A stretch of 64,000 nucleotides of DNA. Source: Nymphaea colorata (Eukaryota; Streptophyta; Magnoliopsida; Nymphaeales; Nymphaeaceae). The notes below the pieces were generated by a model, which worked only from the letters and a program-made list of their open reading frames with translations, made no database searches and had not been told where the DNA came from. Where the stretch lies: assembly GCF_008831285.2 (NCBI RefSeq), contig NC_045138.2:33327934-33391933 (forward strand). Direction: 5' to 3'. Below are positions 1 to 10,930 of the stretch, piece by piece (positions within the stretch are counted from its first letter, which is position 1; every line of letters begins with the position of its first letter). Made by a program: the position numbers and the translations under genes.

Positions 1-167
1 AATTATCTGTGCTCTTAGTAATCTTATCAGCCGATGTAGGAATGCAACCGTATATCAAATCACTAAAGAATAAGAAAAGAACAGTAAAGAATATTTTGTT
101 CACATTAAGCAATCAAATATATTATTATCTTCAAAAGCATGTCAGATTCTATGAAGTATGATCGCAC

Positions 168-1918
168 CTGCTGAGCTGCAACTTTACGAGGGGGAAATGA
201 AAATGATGGATTGCAATAAGTATTATCCATGTAAAGAAGATCCAGTTTCTTATCACCAAGGGCATTAAGGAGAATATTTTTCCCTTCAACAGCCTTCATA
301 TCTCCGATCTCCCAACGAAAATCACCAGTGTATAGCACAGAACCAAATTGTCCACGAAACAAATACATTAGAGCACCTGCATAATCCAGAAATTATGCAA
401 AGAAAATACAGTTACATGTTTAACAAAATAAACAACAGCTGTTTTCAGACGTAACACAAAGATCAAACCCTACATAAGACCAACCAGGGTACAAACATAA
501 CTTCATATATGAAAAAGAGAAAAAGAAATGGATGGATGCTCGAGCCTATGCATCCTTCAAAGCTGCTTCGTAAACCTAACGCTTCTGAACATGACAAATG
601 AAGCTTCATATGGAAGCAGCAAAACTTCCAAAATCAAAGAACGATGACCACTATAGAAGGAACCACACTTTCTGACGTAAAATACACACATGAACATGTC
701 TCTCTACACAGATTCACATGAACGAGCGTATGCACACTGCTCACACCACAAAGACAAGCGTATATATGCGCCCACACGTGTACACAGAGAGATCGCATGA
801 ACATTACTTTAATTGGTAAAATTATGACATTTTTTATTAAGTTAAATGCATTATCCCACGCGAACTTCTACCAATTCCCAAGCGGTAAAATTTCAAGTGA
901 ACCGACCATGACCATTATCACAAATATCATTTACTGCGTTTTCTCAGGTATAATAAAGCAAAATTGAAAATCTCGGCAAGTTTTCTTTTTAAATAAATAA
1001 ACCTAAAAATAAAATGTGAAAATGTGAAAAGAAGATGCAATAATAAGAAATGCGAAAAAAAATGCCAAAAAATGCGAAAAAAAATGCCAAAAAAACGTGA
1101 AAAATGCGTCTGTTATTTTTTTAGCGTCTTTTTTAAAAAAGACAGGTTGTTTCGATTAACCTATTCTTGAAGTATAAAATAGGGTTTTCTAAGAAGAAGA
1201 CAGTTCTATGTGACAACGGAAACGACTACAAGGCCCACTATCACGTGAAGATCCTAGTAAATTTGGGAATTCTTGATATCTTCGGTTATTGTCAATATAT
1301 GCGAATAGGATTCTCTATAAACACATTCAGCAATCTAGTTTATTATCCTCACTCGTAAAACGTACTGAACGAAGCGAAATATATGGGTGTCAGATATCTC
1401 TTCCAAAGGAAGACTGCTTTGGCACCACAAGCTCCACGCGTATTTAACCGGGACTATTCCCACTTTGAAACGCATTCCCACTTTGAAACGCATATCACAC
1501 AAAAACAATATATGCGCCTAATTTAGATTATCGCCAATCCTCAAATCCACGACAGGCCCCAAGTTCCACAGAAATGATGATCACAGACGATTAGGTCATA
1601 AAACGGCGAGATGAAGAATCGTGCACCTGGGCAATGACGAGCATCGATAGCAGTTACTTCAACAAGAACCTTCGAATGTGAGCTCCTCGATACCAGAGTT
1701 AGGGTCTGCGGTTTACCGGCCTCAAGAACGCGAACCAGCAACATATCGAAGCCCGGAAACCTCACCGGGAACAGCCTCGCGGTGATCGGGGAGCAGTAGA
1801 GGGGTCCCTTGCTCCATTTTGGTGTCAAACCCTGGGTGTGATCCGAGTGAAGGTGAGTGAGGAAGTAAACCTGACTCACCGTCGTCCATTTGTCGACGGA
1901 GATCAACCCTTCCTCCAT
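168..1918 (-). CDS. SNM1B/Apollo-like 5' exonuclease (DNA cross-link repair), 5' part; continues past left edge
   Basis: Metallo-beta-lactamase/beta-CASP nuclease of the SNM1 family; family members trim 5' DNA ends in cross-link repair and at telomeres in the nucleus. Exon 1 is 1627-1918 (start ATG 1918-1916) and exon 2 is 168-376. The donor after 1627 (G|GTGCAC) and the acceptor before 376 (TGCAG|GTGC) join in phase to give HCPGALMYLFRG. Visible metal-site motifs are HLHSDH near residue 23 (HxHxDH), DARHCPG at the end of exon 1 (motif 3 His) and LYTGDFRW in exon 2 (motif 4 Asp). The N-terminus MEEGLISVDKW fits the plant SNM1B/Apollo-type proteins. Exon 2 ends at 168 with donor CAG|GTGCG, and the beta-CASP part and C-terminus lie outside the window. 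The 1250-bp intron 377-1626 has short A-rich tandem repeats. I am confident of the family and less so of the exact paralogue. Confidence 0.88.
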
Positions 1919-3568
1919 TTATACGTCTGAATCCGGCGACGGCATCAGCAAGTCGCCATGGGGAAGAAGCCCGTCGGATCTAACCGCTCTGGCGGGAATG
2001 GCGCTGCAAATGGCATTAGAAAAGCGGAAAAATGGCGGGCTGGGGTTTGAATTCTGATTAATCTGGCCTTTTATAGGACCGCGAAAACAGAGAGCCCCCC
2101 CGCCAACTTCCCTGCCGCCGGCGCGCCTTCAATGGATCGAATCACTGTTTGTCAGAACCGATTTCCGCATCCTACCTACATTACCGCAACCAGATCCAAT
2201 CCGTATCCACTATCGAGTACCATAATTATGGACCATAAACCCACCACGCATCGATCGGTACCCAAACCCATAATAGATTCAATTTGATCCGTGTATTACT
2301 TCGAATTATGGTGCTTGGCCTACCTGTCCAATGAAATATGCCGGACTCTGAACCAAATCCTAAACGTGGTTTCGAATAAATTTCGAATTATTGAAACTTT
2401 ATCAGAAGTAAAATGCACGCACATATCTTAACATTTTAGTTGGATCTAATAATACTACAAGATCCCATCTTATCCAGGTTTATGTCGGAGACAACCACGG
2501 GTCCCGTTGTATATAATACAGATTTTCACATGATCCTCAAAGTCTTTGCGGGGATGAATACGACTAACCTAAAATGGATCCAATACATAATCCCATAGTA
2601 ACGTTGGGTTCACAGACGGACTGGGAAGGTCCCCACCCGAAACCCAAATCCATTTACTGCGACCTACTTCTTGTCATTTATGACCATGTTGGCTGAAACC
2701 GGAGGTGTTATTTTTGTCGTATCGCCCGCGAGGAGGGGAGCGGGCGGAGGACAATTTTGTCATTTCGTCAGCCTCTAGATAAGCCAGACACCCCGCCGCG
2801 TCCTGCCCGGTCCAAATCCTCCCCTCGGATCTGATTCATGCTTCCAACAAGAAATCAAAAAACTGATCCATAAATTCGAGGTTTGAAGTGCTTCCAATGA
2901 AGCCAAATCCACTTGGGAGCATCTGATTAAAAGACCTTATTAAAATTAATTCTTCTTTCGTACTTTTGCTTCTTGGAGACAGGAAAATATTGCTTTCGGT
3001 AAAATTTTAGAGGCAAAAGAAATTCTAAATCTGTGGGTAATTACTGAGATCTGAAACTTGGTTGAATTTGGATATTTGACCCGGTTTACATGTGGCTTCA
3101 TTCTTTTGTAGATACGGGTTGTTAGTAATCCAGACCCGAAAAAAGCAGCGACGTGAACGGGGGACGGACGGCAATTTTGTCGTTCATGAAAACAGGAGGG
3201 GGCTTTCGGTCATTTGACAGGAGGCCTTGCGTTTCCGCCGCGGGAAAACCTGCCCTTCGTGAGCGTTAGGGGCAATCAAGGTGGGCGGTCAAGAAAGTCA
3301 GAACCCGAAACTCCCGGAATTGTACCCCGTGGATTCCCCTGTCATTTTCCCCCAAACTGACGCTCGGAGCGAAGTGGGAGAGCAAAGAGGGAAGGGGACA
3401 GGAAGAAGGAAGAAAGAGGAAAAAGAGAGTGAGGAAGGAGAAGTATCGCGCACCGGAAAGCCGAATAGAAACTCACTTCGACGACCGCGGGGATTCAATT
3501 TCGCCCTTTGGTTTTCGCTTGTGTCGGTCTGATTTCTTTCTCTTTCCCAGTTTACGTTTCCGCGGTAA
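1919..3568. other. Intergenic, divergent promoter region between SNM1B-like and universal stress protein genes
   Basis: There is no supportable ORF. The ends near 1919-2150 and 3170-3568 are GC-richer and look like 5' UTR or CpG-rich promoter DNA. The middle is AT-rich. A short motif containing CAATTTTGTC recurs at about 2750 and 3170. I see no clear transposon ends. Confidence 0.5.
2069..2075 (-). promoter_or_regulatory. TATA box candidate for the SNM1B-like gene
   Basis: TATAAAA is read on the minus strand about 150 nt upstream of the ATG at 1918, a normal distance for a plant core promoter with a 5' UTR of roughly 120 nt. This is a sequence match only. Confidence 0.4.
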
Positions 3569-4252
3569 ATGCATACCCCGTCGGAAGCCGACCGATCGCC
3601 TCGCTCCCCAAGGGCGCCGTTTCCCGGAGGTCTCGCCGTCGTTGGGGCCACCGGACAGCGAAAGATCGCGATCGCCGTCGATCTGAGCGACGAGAGCGCG
3701 TACGCCGTGAAATGGGCGGTCCAAAACTATCTGCGACGGGGGGACACCGTGATCCTGCTGCACGTGCGGCCGACGAGCGTCCTGTATGGCGCCGATTGGG
3801 GCTCGATCGACCTTACCGTCGACACAGATGAGGAGTCGCAGCAGAAACTAGAGGACGACTTCGACGCCTTCACGACGACGAAGGCGTCGGACCTCTCGCA
3901 GCCGCTCGTTGAGGCGCAGATCCCGTTCAAAATCCACATCGTCAAGGACCACGACATGAAAGAGCGGCTCTGCCTCGAGGTCGAAAGGCTGGGCCTCAGC
4001 GCGGTGATCATGGGCAGCCGGGGGTTCGGAGCCTCGAAGCGGACCAGCAAGGGCCGTCTCGGCAGCGTCAGCGACTACTGCGTCCACCACTGCGTCTGCC
4101 CGGTCGTGGTCGTCCGCTACCCGGACGATAAGGAGTGCGGAGGGGCAGGCGCTGCCGGGGAGAAAGCGACGGCGAAGAAGGAGCCAGAGTTGCACCCTGT
4201 CCCGGAGGAAGAGCCGGTGTGCCTTCCTGCTTCCGACGTTCACAAAGGTTAG
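3569..4252 (+). CDS. Universal stress protein, PHOS32/PHOS34-like
   Basis: A 227-aa UspA-domain protein. Family members bind nucleotides and take part in stress signalling; PHOS32 and PHOS34 in Arabidopsis are phosphorylated after elicitor treatment. A short Ser/Pro-rich N-terminus (SPRSPR near residue 10) precedes the Usp fold, which starts at RKIAIAVDLSDESAYAVKWA (about residue 32). Further family motifs are ILLHVRPTSVLYGADWG, KIHIVKDHDMKERLCLE and the glycine-rich nucleotide loop MGSRGFGASKR...GRLGSVSDY followed by CVHHCVCPVVVVRYPD. A 45-residue Glu/Lys-rich tail ends DVHKG. The reading frame has a TAG at 4250-4252, but CAAAG|GTTAGG at 4247/4248 is a good donor, so the real tail may be spliced to an exon near 10652. 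Base composition is strongly GC-rich relative to its surroundings. The family call is firm and the 3' end is uncertain. Confidence 0.9.
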   Translation: MHTPSEADRSPRSPRAPFPGGLAVVGATGQRKIAIAVDLSDESAYAVKWAVQNYLRRGDTVILLHVRPTSVLYGADWGSIDLTVDTDEESQQKLEDDFDAFTTTKASDLSQPLVEAQIPFKIHIVKDHDMKERLCLEVERLGLSAVIMGSRGFGASKRTSKGRLGSVSDYCVHHCVCPVVVVRYPDDKECGGAGAAGEKATAKKEPELHPVPEEEPVCLPASDVHKG

Positions 4253-5718
4253 GGCTGTCTTATTCTTTGAATCGAGTCTGCCGTTTCCGGCTGCTTTTGT
4301 TTTTTCGTTAGGGTTTTTTGTGTTCTAGTTTGTTCAATTCATGTATATGACGAATTGCAACGCCACAGAAATCTAGGTCTAATACCGCATTGCGATTCTT
4401 CTGCTTCTTTTCTTCCTTTTCGTTTTGGTGCTCGTCTTTTTTGGTGTCATTCTTCATTATTGGTAACGTGCAAGTGTGCAACGCCATTTGTGGGAATGAC
4501 TTGAATTGTACAATTTGCATGTGTTCTATATTTTGGATTTTTAGTGTTATCTCAGTTGTTATTTTGGTTCTTTGGATGTAGAAATGCAGTAGAATTTGCT
4601 ATGTCTTTGTGAAATTCATGCTCGATTTGGTGTTTTATTAAGGATTGGTCGATTGAAGGTACCTGCTAGTTCCAGAAGATTGAGATGAACCACGGTTTGT
4701 GATTGTTTTGCCAAATTGGACGTTCCAACTTCCCATTTATATGAATGAAATGGCCTCTTCTGGAGGCGCCCTAGAGTATCCTCTTTCTTGGACTCTGACA
4801 GATATTTGATAGGCCAGAAAGATCGGTTCACTTAATAAAGTTTTCTGCATTAAACATTTTGTCATAAAGATGAATGAGATGAATTCAGGGGCAGTTTTGT
4901 AATTGATGTTCTTGTGGAGATTAATCCAGAAAATGATACACTATTCGAGTTCTTCTGTATCTTTCTAACCGTCAATTTCAGCTTTCTTTCGGGCTTTTCA
5001 CAAAGTAGTCATTCATTCATTCGCCATAACCTATGATGAATATGTTGAATCAGCGACTGTTTTTATCATTAACTGTTCATTTTTCTACGCCAATGTAGTT
5101 CTTAACCTTTTGTGGCATGGATGGCAATGTCATTATGTTGACATTTCTTTCAACTGTGGTTTCTTTCACCCACTCTTTTCTATCTCTCTCTTGATTACTT
5201 GTTAGTTGCCTTCTTTTCATGTAGGTGGTTCACTTTAAGGTGATGTTTGATTGAATACTTTTTCTTTGTGTTGGTGCAGCACTAGCAGAGGTTTGTTCAG
5301 TCTTCATATTGTAAATACTATAAAATATTGCCTATTGGCCTGAGTGTCATGATTTTCTGGGGAAATTAAGAAAGACGGTGGCATGCTTCCTGGAAAATGA
5401 AAAGTCGATCCAGTATTCTTCTCCATTTGGGAAGATTCTTTGCTCATTCATTTTGGTTATCCATTTTATTTTCCCAGCAACTGCTTAAAGCAATCTTCTC
5501 CTTTTGCACTCAATGTCACCGTTATGCTTTCCCTTTCCAATACGTTCTTCAAAACATCCAAGATATAGAACTCAGTTGTTTGTGACAAAATTCCTGATTC
5601 AGTGAGAAAATATATGTTATAGTATCATTATTATTTATTATTTAATCATTTTAGACCAATTGAAGGGAGTATTATGTGATGGATGATGAATTTATTCTTT
5701 TCATGGGGGAAGACCCTG
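4253..5718. other. Gene-free stretch downstream of the universal stress protein (3' UTR or long intron)
   Basis: AT-rich, T-rich plus-strand sequence with only chance ORFs under 95 codons. The T-richness and run-on from a good donor fit an intron; a 3' UTR for the first few hundred bases is equally possible. Confidence 0.45.
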
Positions 5719-6598
5719 TAGGGACTGTTTAGCAACAAGAACACATTGTTACTATCCTAAGCAATGTTGTAAAAAGTGTATCGTAAGTCGTATCGGTCTG
5801 GCTTTAAGATACGCTGTATCGTAAAATATCGTGACTGTATCGTTTTTTTTTTTAATAAATCAGAAAAAATAGGAAAAAATTCATAAAAAATCAGTAAAAA
5901 AACAAGAATAATATGTTCTTCATAAAAAACACATAGATTTATAAGTCATAAGGTCCATAAGTCTATGAGATACCACATCAAAAAACAAGTTTTAGATGTT
6001 ATGTATTACATCACAAGATGCTAATGAAATTGTGAAAATGTTCAATGTCAATACATATAAAATGAAAGCACTCTCAACTTTCATTCATAATATTCATCAT
6101 ATTCATTCTCATCCTCATCTCCATCTTCTTCTTCATTTTTATCTTCACGATTTAAAAAAACCTCTTTCCTCTTAACGAGAATCAGCCACCCACGCACAAA
6201 TCCATGGTTTAATTGATGATTTCATTTTGAAAATCGATGATTTAACGATGGAAATCGATAATTTCCCTCCACGGCAGCACAATTTCTAGGTTAAAAATGA
6301 AGAAGGGCCGGGTTTTTATAAAAAAAAAAACTCGAAAAGGGGGCTTCCAGCTCCCATTTTTTGAAATCAGCCCGTATCATACGATACGGGGCGTGTATCG
6401 TATCGTATTTTATAAAATATACGTATTATATCATACGTATCGGCCCCGTATCGTACAACACTGATCCTAAGAATCTGCCCCAAAAAATGGGGCAGCTTTA
6501 TGCCACCCTACAACACACTTTTCCATGAATCTATCCCATTTCTTACAGCAGATTCATTGGACAATAACAATGTTTTACTATTGCCAAACAGCCCCTTA
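5719..6598. mobile_element. Outer MITE with GGGGCTGTTTGGCAA-type inverted ends, interrupted by a hAT insertion
   Basis: The left end (TAGGGACTGTTTAGCAACA..., to ACATTGTTA at 5752) and the reverse complement of the right end (TAAGGGGCTGTTTGGCAATA..., to ACATTGTTA) match over about 34 bp. Without the nested insertion the element is about 170 bp. Its right arm carries a small GCCCC/GGGGC hairpin at 6477-6493. No clean target-site duplication is visible, so the superfamily is open. Confidence 0.6.
5762..6463 (-). mobile_element. Non-autonomous hAT-type element, 702 bp, nested in the outer MITE
   Basis: The ends are CAATGTTGTA and, in reverse complement, CAGTGTTGTA. The element is flanked by a perfect 8-bp duplication ATCCTAAG at 5754-5761 and 6464-6471. 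Subterminal regions are dense in short GTATCG/CGATAC motifs in both orientations, typical of hAT subterminal binding sites. On the minus strand, 6149-6081 reads as an acidic peptide tail (DEDENEYDEYYE) followed by TGA. This is reminiscent of a hAT transposase C-terminus, so the element is probably a deletion derivative. The ends and the duplication are seen directly; the transposase remnant is inference. Confidence 0.8.
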
Positions 6599-9500
6599 GA
6601 GTAACATGATTTTGGTTATGGCATCTACTTTTTGGCATCTATGTCTTCGCATGTTAGAGAAGCCCACTTATATAAGGAATATGCCAAACAAGTTCGGATG
6701 CATGATTACTTAATGTTGCTTGGAGGGAAGAGTATGTGGTTCCAGCTTAGTTTGAAAGTCTAACATTTTGTTATATCATCTGCTATTCTCGAGCTAGTTT
6801 TGTTACTGAAGTGAATTCTGATTATACAATCTTTGTGGTGGGAATAGCTGTTTTCTCAAGCTTTCTGTTGAAGTGTTCTTGAACTGCCCTTGAATGCCTT
6901 GCATTTTCAATGAGATCATGCTTTGCTTTTTTCCTGATATGCCTTGAGATCATGGATTATAGCAACGCAAATTTTTTCTGGAATATAACTAGGCAAGCTA
7001 CTAATAGTATGCCCTGATATTACCGCATGGGAAGTTTGATTCATGAGTTAAATCCGTGTTTCCAAGGTATTTTGTTAAGGATTTCTGTGCAAATTTTGAT
7101 TTTAAAATTGATTTTTGTTTCTTTTTAAAATCTATCCATTTAGTGAGATTATTTAGCTATGTAACAAGCCTAAATAGTTGTTGTTCAAAAAGTGGGACAG
7201 GGGTAGTTGTTGTGTGAGGTGTATTTTGAACTTTTGATTTTAAGAAATTTGATTTTCTTTAGCGATCTTAGAGGCATGGGCTGAATTTATCATTTCCCCT
7301 TTTAGGCATGGAATAAAGTAAAATTATGTACAAGTTGAAACTTTGTTACAAAATCGACCTAAAGCTCAACATGTTGATTGATGAGGTCAGTCTTGGGGAT
7401 GAGTTCAGCTCCTCGATCAAGTTTAGTTTATGTGGAGGAATGTGAGTTGTGGGACTTGAAGAGCTACTGAAGGATGGCTGAAGGAAATACATTTTGCTAG
7501 ATTTGGTCATATTTTTGTAAATAATCCAGTAACTATCTTGTCTGTTGGGTGTGCAATTCACATCCAAAAGTCTGAGAGTAGGTTGCCTAGTAGCAAATAT
7601 ATTAGTTACTTGGAATAATAGCATCTCTGGGATGAAAGTTGTTTAGTTACAAAGGTTGGCTATGTTATGAACATATTGTCAGTTAAGAGCAGTCCTCAGC
7701 ACGGCTTTCATTAGCTTGCAGAATTGTTTATCCATGTGTTGTAGTACAGCATTCTTGTTTTCAAGAAGATATGTAAGGGAAAAGAAGGAATCATGTAGGA
7801 TAATGGATCCTTAACTAATGCCACCAAGTCAGAGATTTATAATTATGTAGATCATGGTTTTGAAGACTGACAACAAGATCAGGTCATCTTCTGGAGAATC
7901 ATAAAATGCTTTCACTAATAGATGTCATACTAACAAGATTTCAAGTTATTGCTAAATGAAATTTTTTCATTTTTTTTTTCAAAATTTTTCATATTTTTGT
8001 CACTATTTTGAAATATGAAAGAACAACTAAGTCACACGGGTATGGGTTTGAGTACATGTACAGAGACATGGGCACAGGCACGGCAACTTTAGGAAACGCG
8101 GGTATGGGAGTATGGCTGGGTATACATATGTTTATATGAAAGGTACCACAAAAGGTTCAAAATGAAAATAACATTTAAGTAAACAAGTAATATAAATAAA
8201 AATAATACATGCTAATTACCGATAACTTGTAAAAACAGAATGAAAACTAAGTTAGAAACAAGCTAAATCAGGTAAAACAAGCAGTTTGGATCAATTTCGA
8301 TCCAAAAAGTACTCAGTTGTGTCTGGGGCCCTTTTTGCCATGTCGGTACGACAACACGGGTATGGGGACCTTATTAAGGTACCTGTATGACATAGAAGAA
8401 CAAACACTACTATCAAAAGCAATGATGCCATGCTCTCACATGTGATCACCTTATCTGTGGGAAACTACAAAGTTGACGGCATGACTCTTGACTTAATTAA
8501 ATCTATTGTATCCATCTCCTTATACCTGCAGAAACCATGTATCCTCTACACAATGTTTAGTATTGGTGAAAACAAGATCAGCAGATACCTTTGTAATTAA
8601 AAGTGCTAGGCTGTGTTACTCCAAAAAGGCCTATGCAGCACCTAGGCAGAAAAACATTATGTGGAAGGACAATGACATGGAAGAATGGGAAGAAGGAGAA
8701 GAAAAAGGAAAAGAAGCAAGCTTTGTGAGTTCAAAAAAAGTAAAAGTAAAAGAAAAAAATAGGAGTTTTTTTATTTTTTATTTTACATTAGTGCTCAGGT
8801 GGCCCAGCTTAGTTGAATAGATGGGCGCCTAGACGTGCTTTGGCTGCTAACGGCAGATACGTGAAGTGGGAGGCCTTTCAGTAAGCAGCAAATTAGTCTT
8901 CCTTCTTGATCTGCAATAGACTCCAAACTCAGAAAATATGATTTTGTGTTTTGGACTAAGTTAAAAGTTCTTTTGGACTAGATTAAAGGGAAAATAGGAT
9001 TTACATGCTTATTTTTTCTGGACTAAATTAACAACTTGCTTTTAAGCTGGCTGTCGTGACTGGCTTCCTTAGTAGCCACCAGCCATCTCTTGTATATTGA
9101 ACTAGTGTTGCATGTATTAGTGTTTAATTGCAAGTATTAGTGTTTAGCTATTATGTCTGACAGTACATTATGCTTGTATTGTCCTTCATCGAAGAAAATG
9201 TACTTCAATCTGGCCGATTTTTACCACATTTTACCACACTACAAATCAAATATCATTACTAATTATTGGATTAATATGCAGTTCATAATAGACCACGAGT
9301 ACATTTTTGTTTATGTGGTTTGACAGTATCATTTGCCCTCTTAGTTCTTGTTTGGGTCACATTGCAGGAATGTTTGGTCAAAATCCTATTGGATTTGATA
9401 ATTAAAGTAGTCATGCTTCTTAGTTTTCTGGTTGTTATTTTCAGTGAAGAGGGGTTCTGGTATATCTGGTTTTTCATTTCTGTAGTTCTGTTGAACTTCC

Positions 9501-10640
9501 AGTGCATTGCGTGTCTCAGAAGATTTGTGGGTGTCCTGCAAATAAATCCTTTAAGGAAATAAGTCATACTTTCCATTTTGTCTGGTAGGCACTGTTGACG
9601 AAAATGTTGGCTGGTGCATAATTTGATGCTTCATTGAGTTTATGTCTTAATATGAATGTCAGATTGACCATATGTGACCACAGTTTGTGGATCAAAATGT
9701 GGAAACTGGAAACTTACATAGAGATTGGCTTTAAACATCGCTTTGCAGCATGCATATTGGTTATTTTCTTGGATGGCTTGTTGCATAACCCTTAGTTATT
9801 TGTCAATGCATAATTGCATATGTTAATGGATATGGCAGCAGGCTCAAGGATGCAGCAATTTTTATGGAGCTTTACAACATGACTGGTGTATAACAAGGGT
9901 GGCAAAGGGGAGTCAAAATGAAGAATCCATAATGATATGAATCCATATTGATATTTCTAAGTACTTGATTATGTCCTAAGAAACGTTTGGAATGACTCAT
10001 AAAAGACCTATTTAAGATAGAAGTTAGTAGGGAACTGCAACACCGTCGAGTGGTCATTCGGTCTTTAATCAGATTTAGGGTTTGAGGTTTCTTGCTAATG
10101 TATGTTCTTCAGTTGCTCTCTTTCTGCATGCATAGAAAGTAAGATACAGATTTCTGCAATGTTGAGATGCTAAGATATGTATTTGTTCTTAAGAATTTGG
10201 GATCCTTATTGCTTTCTATGCTTGTTGGTATAAAAGGGGTAGCCAGGTAGCTAATGTTGCTTTCTAATTCTTCTATCTAGTTTATGACCGGCATTGTGTC
10301 AATTCCTAACACCAGCTCATTCCCCTCTCCCCTGTGTCTGTGTGTATATGTTTGTTATGTTTGTGGAACAAAATGCATGTTTTAGTTTAGTTGGCTAGTA
10401 GAATCTTGTTTTCCTTGGTGCTAAACTTTTTTCATATTTCACCTGGTTAAATTTCCGCTTCAGTTTGGTCTTTTTAGGCCATTTCCATTTGAAATGTGTC
10501 TGTTGTGCTGTTCTACCGATAATGGAGTGAGCTGCGACTGTCATTTTCCCTTTTTTTATTCTTAGCTCTTGATTATTGCGAAGCCATGATGAATAGTATG
10601 AACTTCTGATGATGATGGTGGGCTCTTCTTTTTTTTTTTT
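6599..10640. other. Gene-free stretch; candidate continuation of the long intron
   Basis: No supportable coding region. Around 8035-8370 the motif ACACGGGTATGGG recurs three times (about 8036, 8098, 8353), suggesting a worn repeat. The rest is T-rich with poly-T runs. Confidence 0.4.
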
Positions 10641-10651
10641 TCCTTTTACAG

Positions 10652-10930
10652 AAAAAGGGAATTGAGCTCACATTAAGTGATGCTTAGCCTGATCTTCGTC
10701 GGTTAAATCACACGTGGAGTTATGAAAGCGTTGCATCTTGGTGCTGTTTGATGTCGATGCTGAACTTTGGATCAAGTCGTGGGTAGTTTTTGTAGTCTCA
10801 AGTTCTCAACTGCACATCAATTACTTGTGGTTATGAAACCGGAGGCAACGATGCTGTTGATGTATCTTGTTTGGATTAGGTTTTCCTTTGATTCTCAGTT
10901 CTAGACCTTTTACAGTTCCATACATGTGCC
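10652..10930 (+). other. Candidate last exon / 3' UTR of the universal stress protein gene
   Basis: A long pyrimidine tract (10627-10648) ending TTTTACAG is an excellent acceptor. Joined to the donor at 4247 it keeps phase, extends the protein by a few residues (HKEKGN) and stops at TGA 10663-10665. The following 250 bp have no ORF and look like a 3' UTR. This would imply a 6.4-kb intron (4248-10651). The link is inferred only; the exon could be unrelated or absent. Confidence 0.33.
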
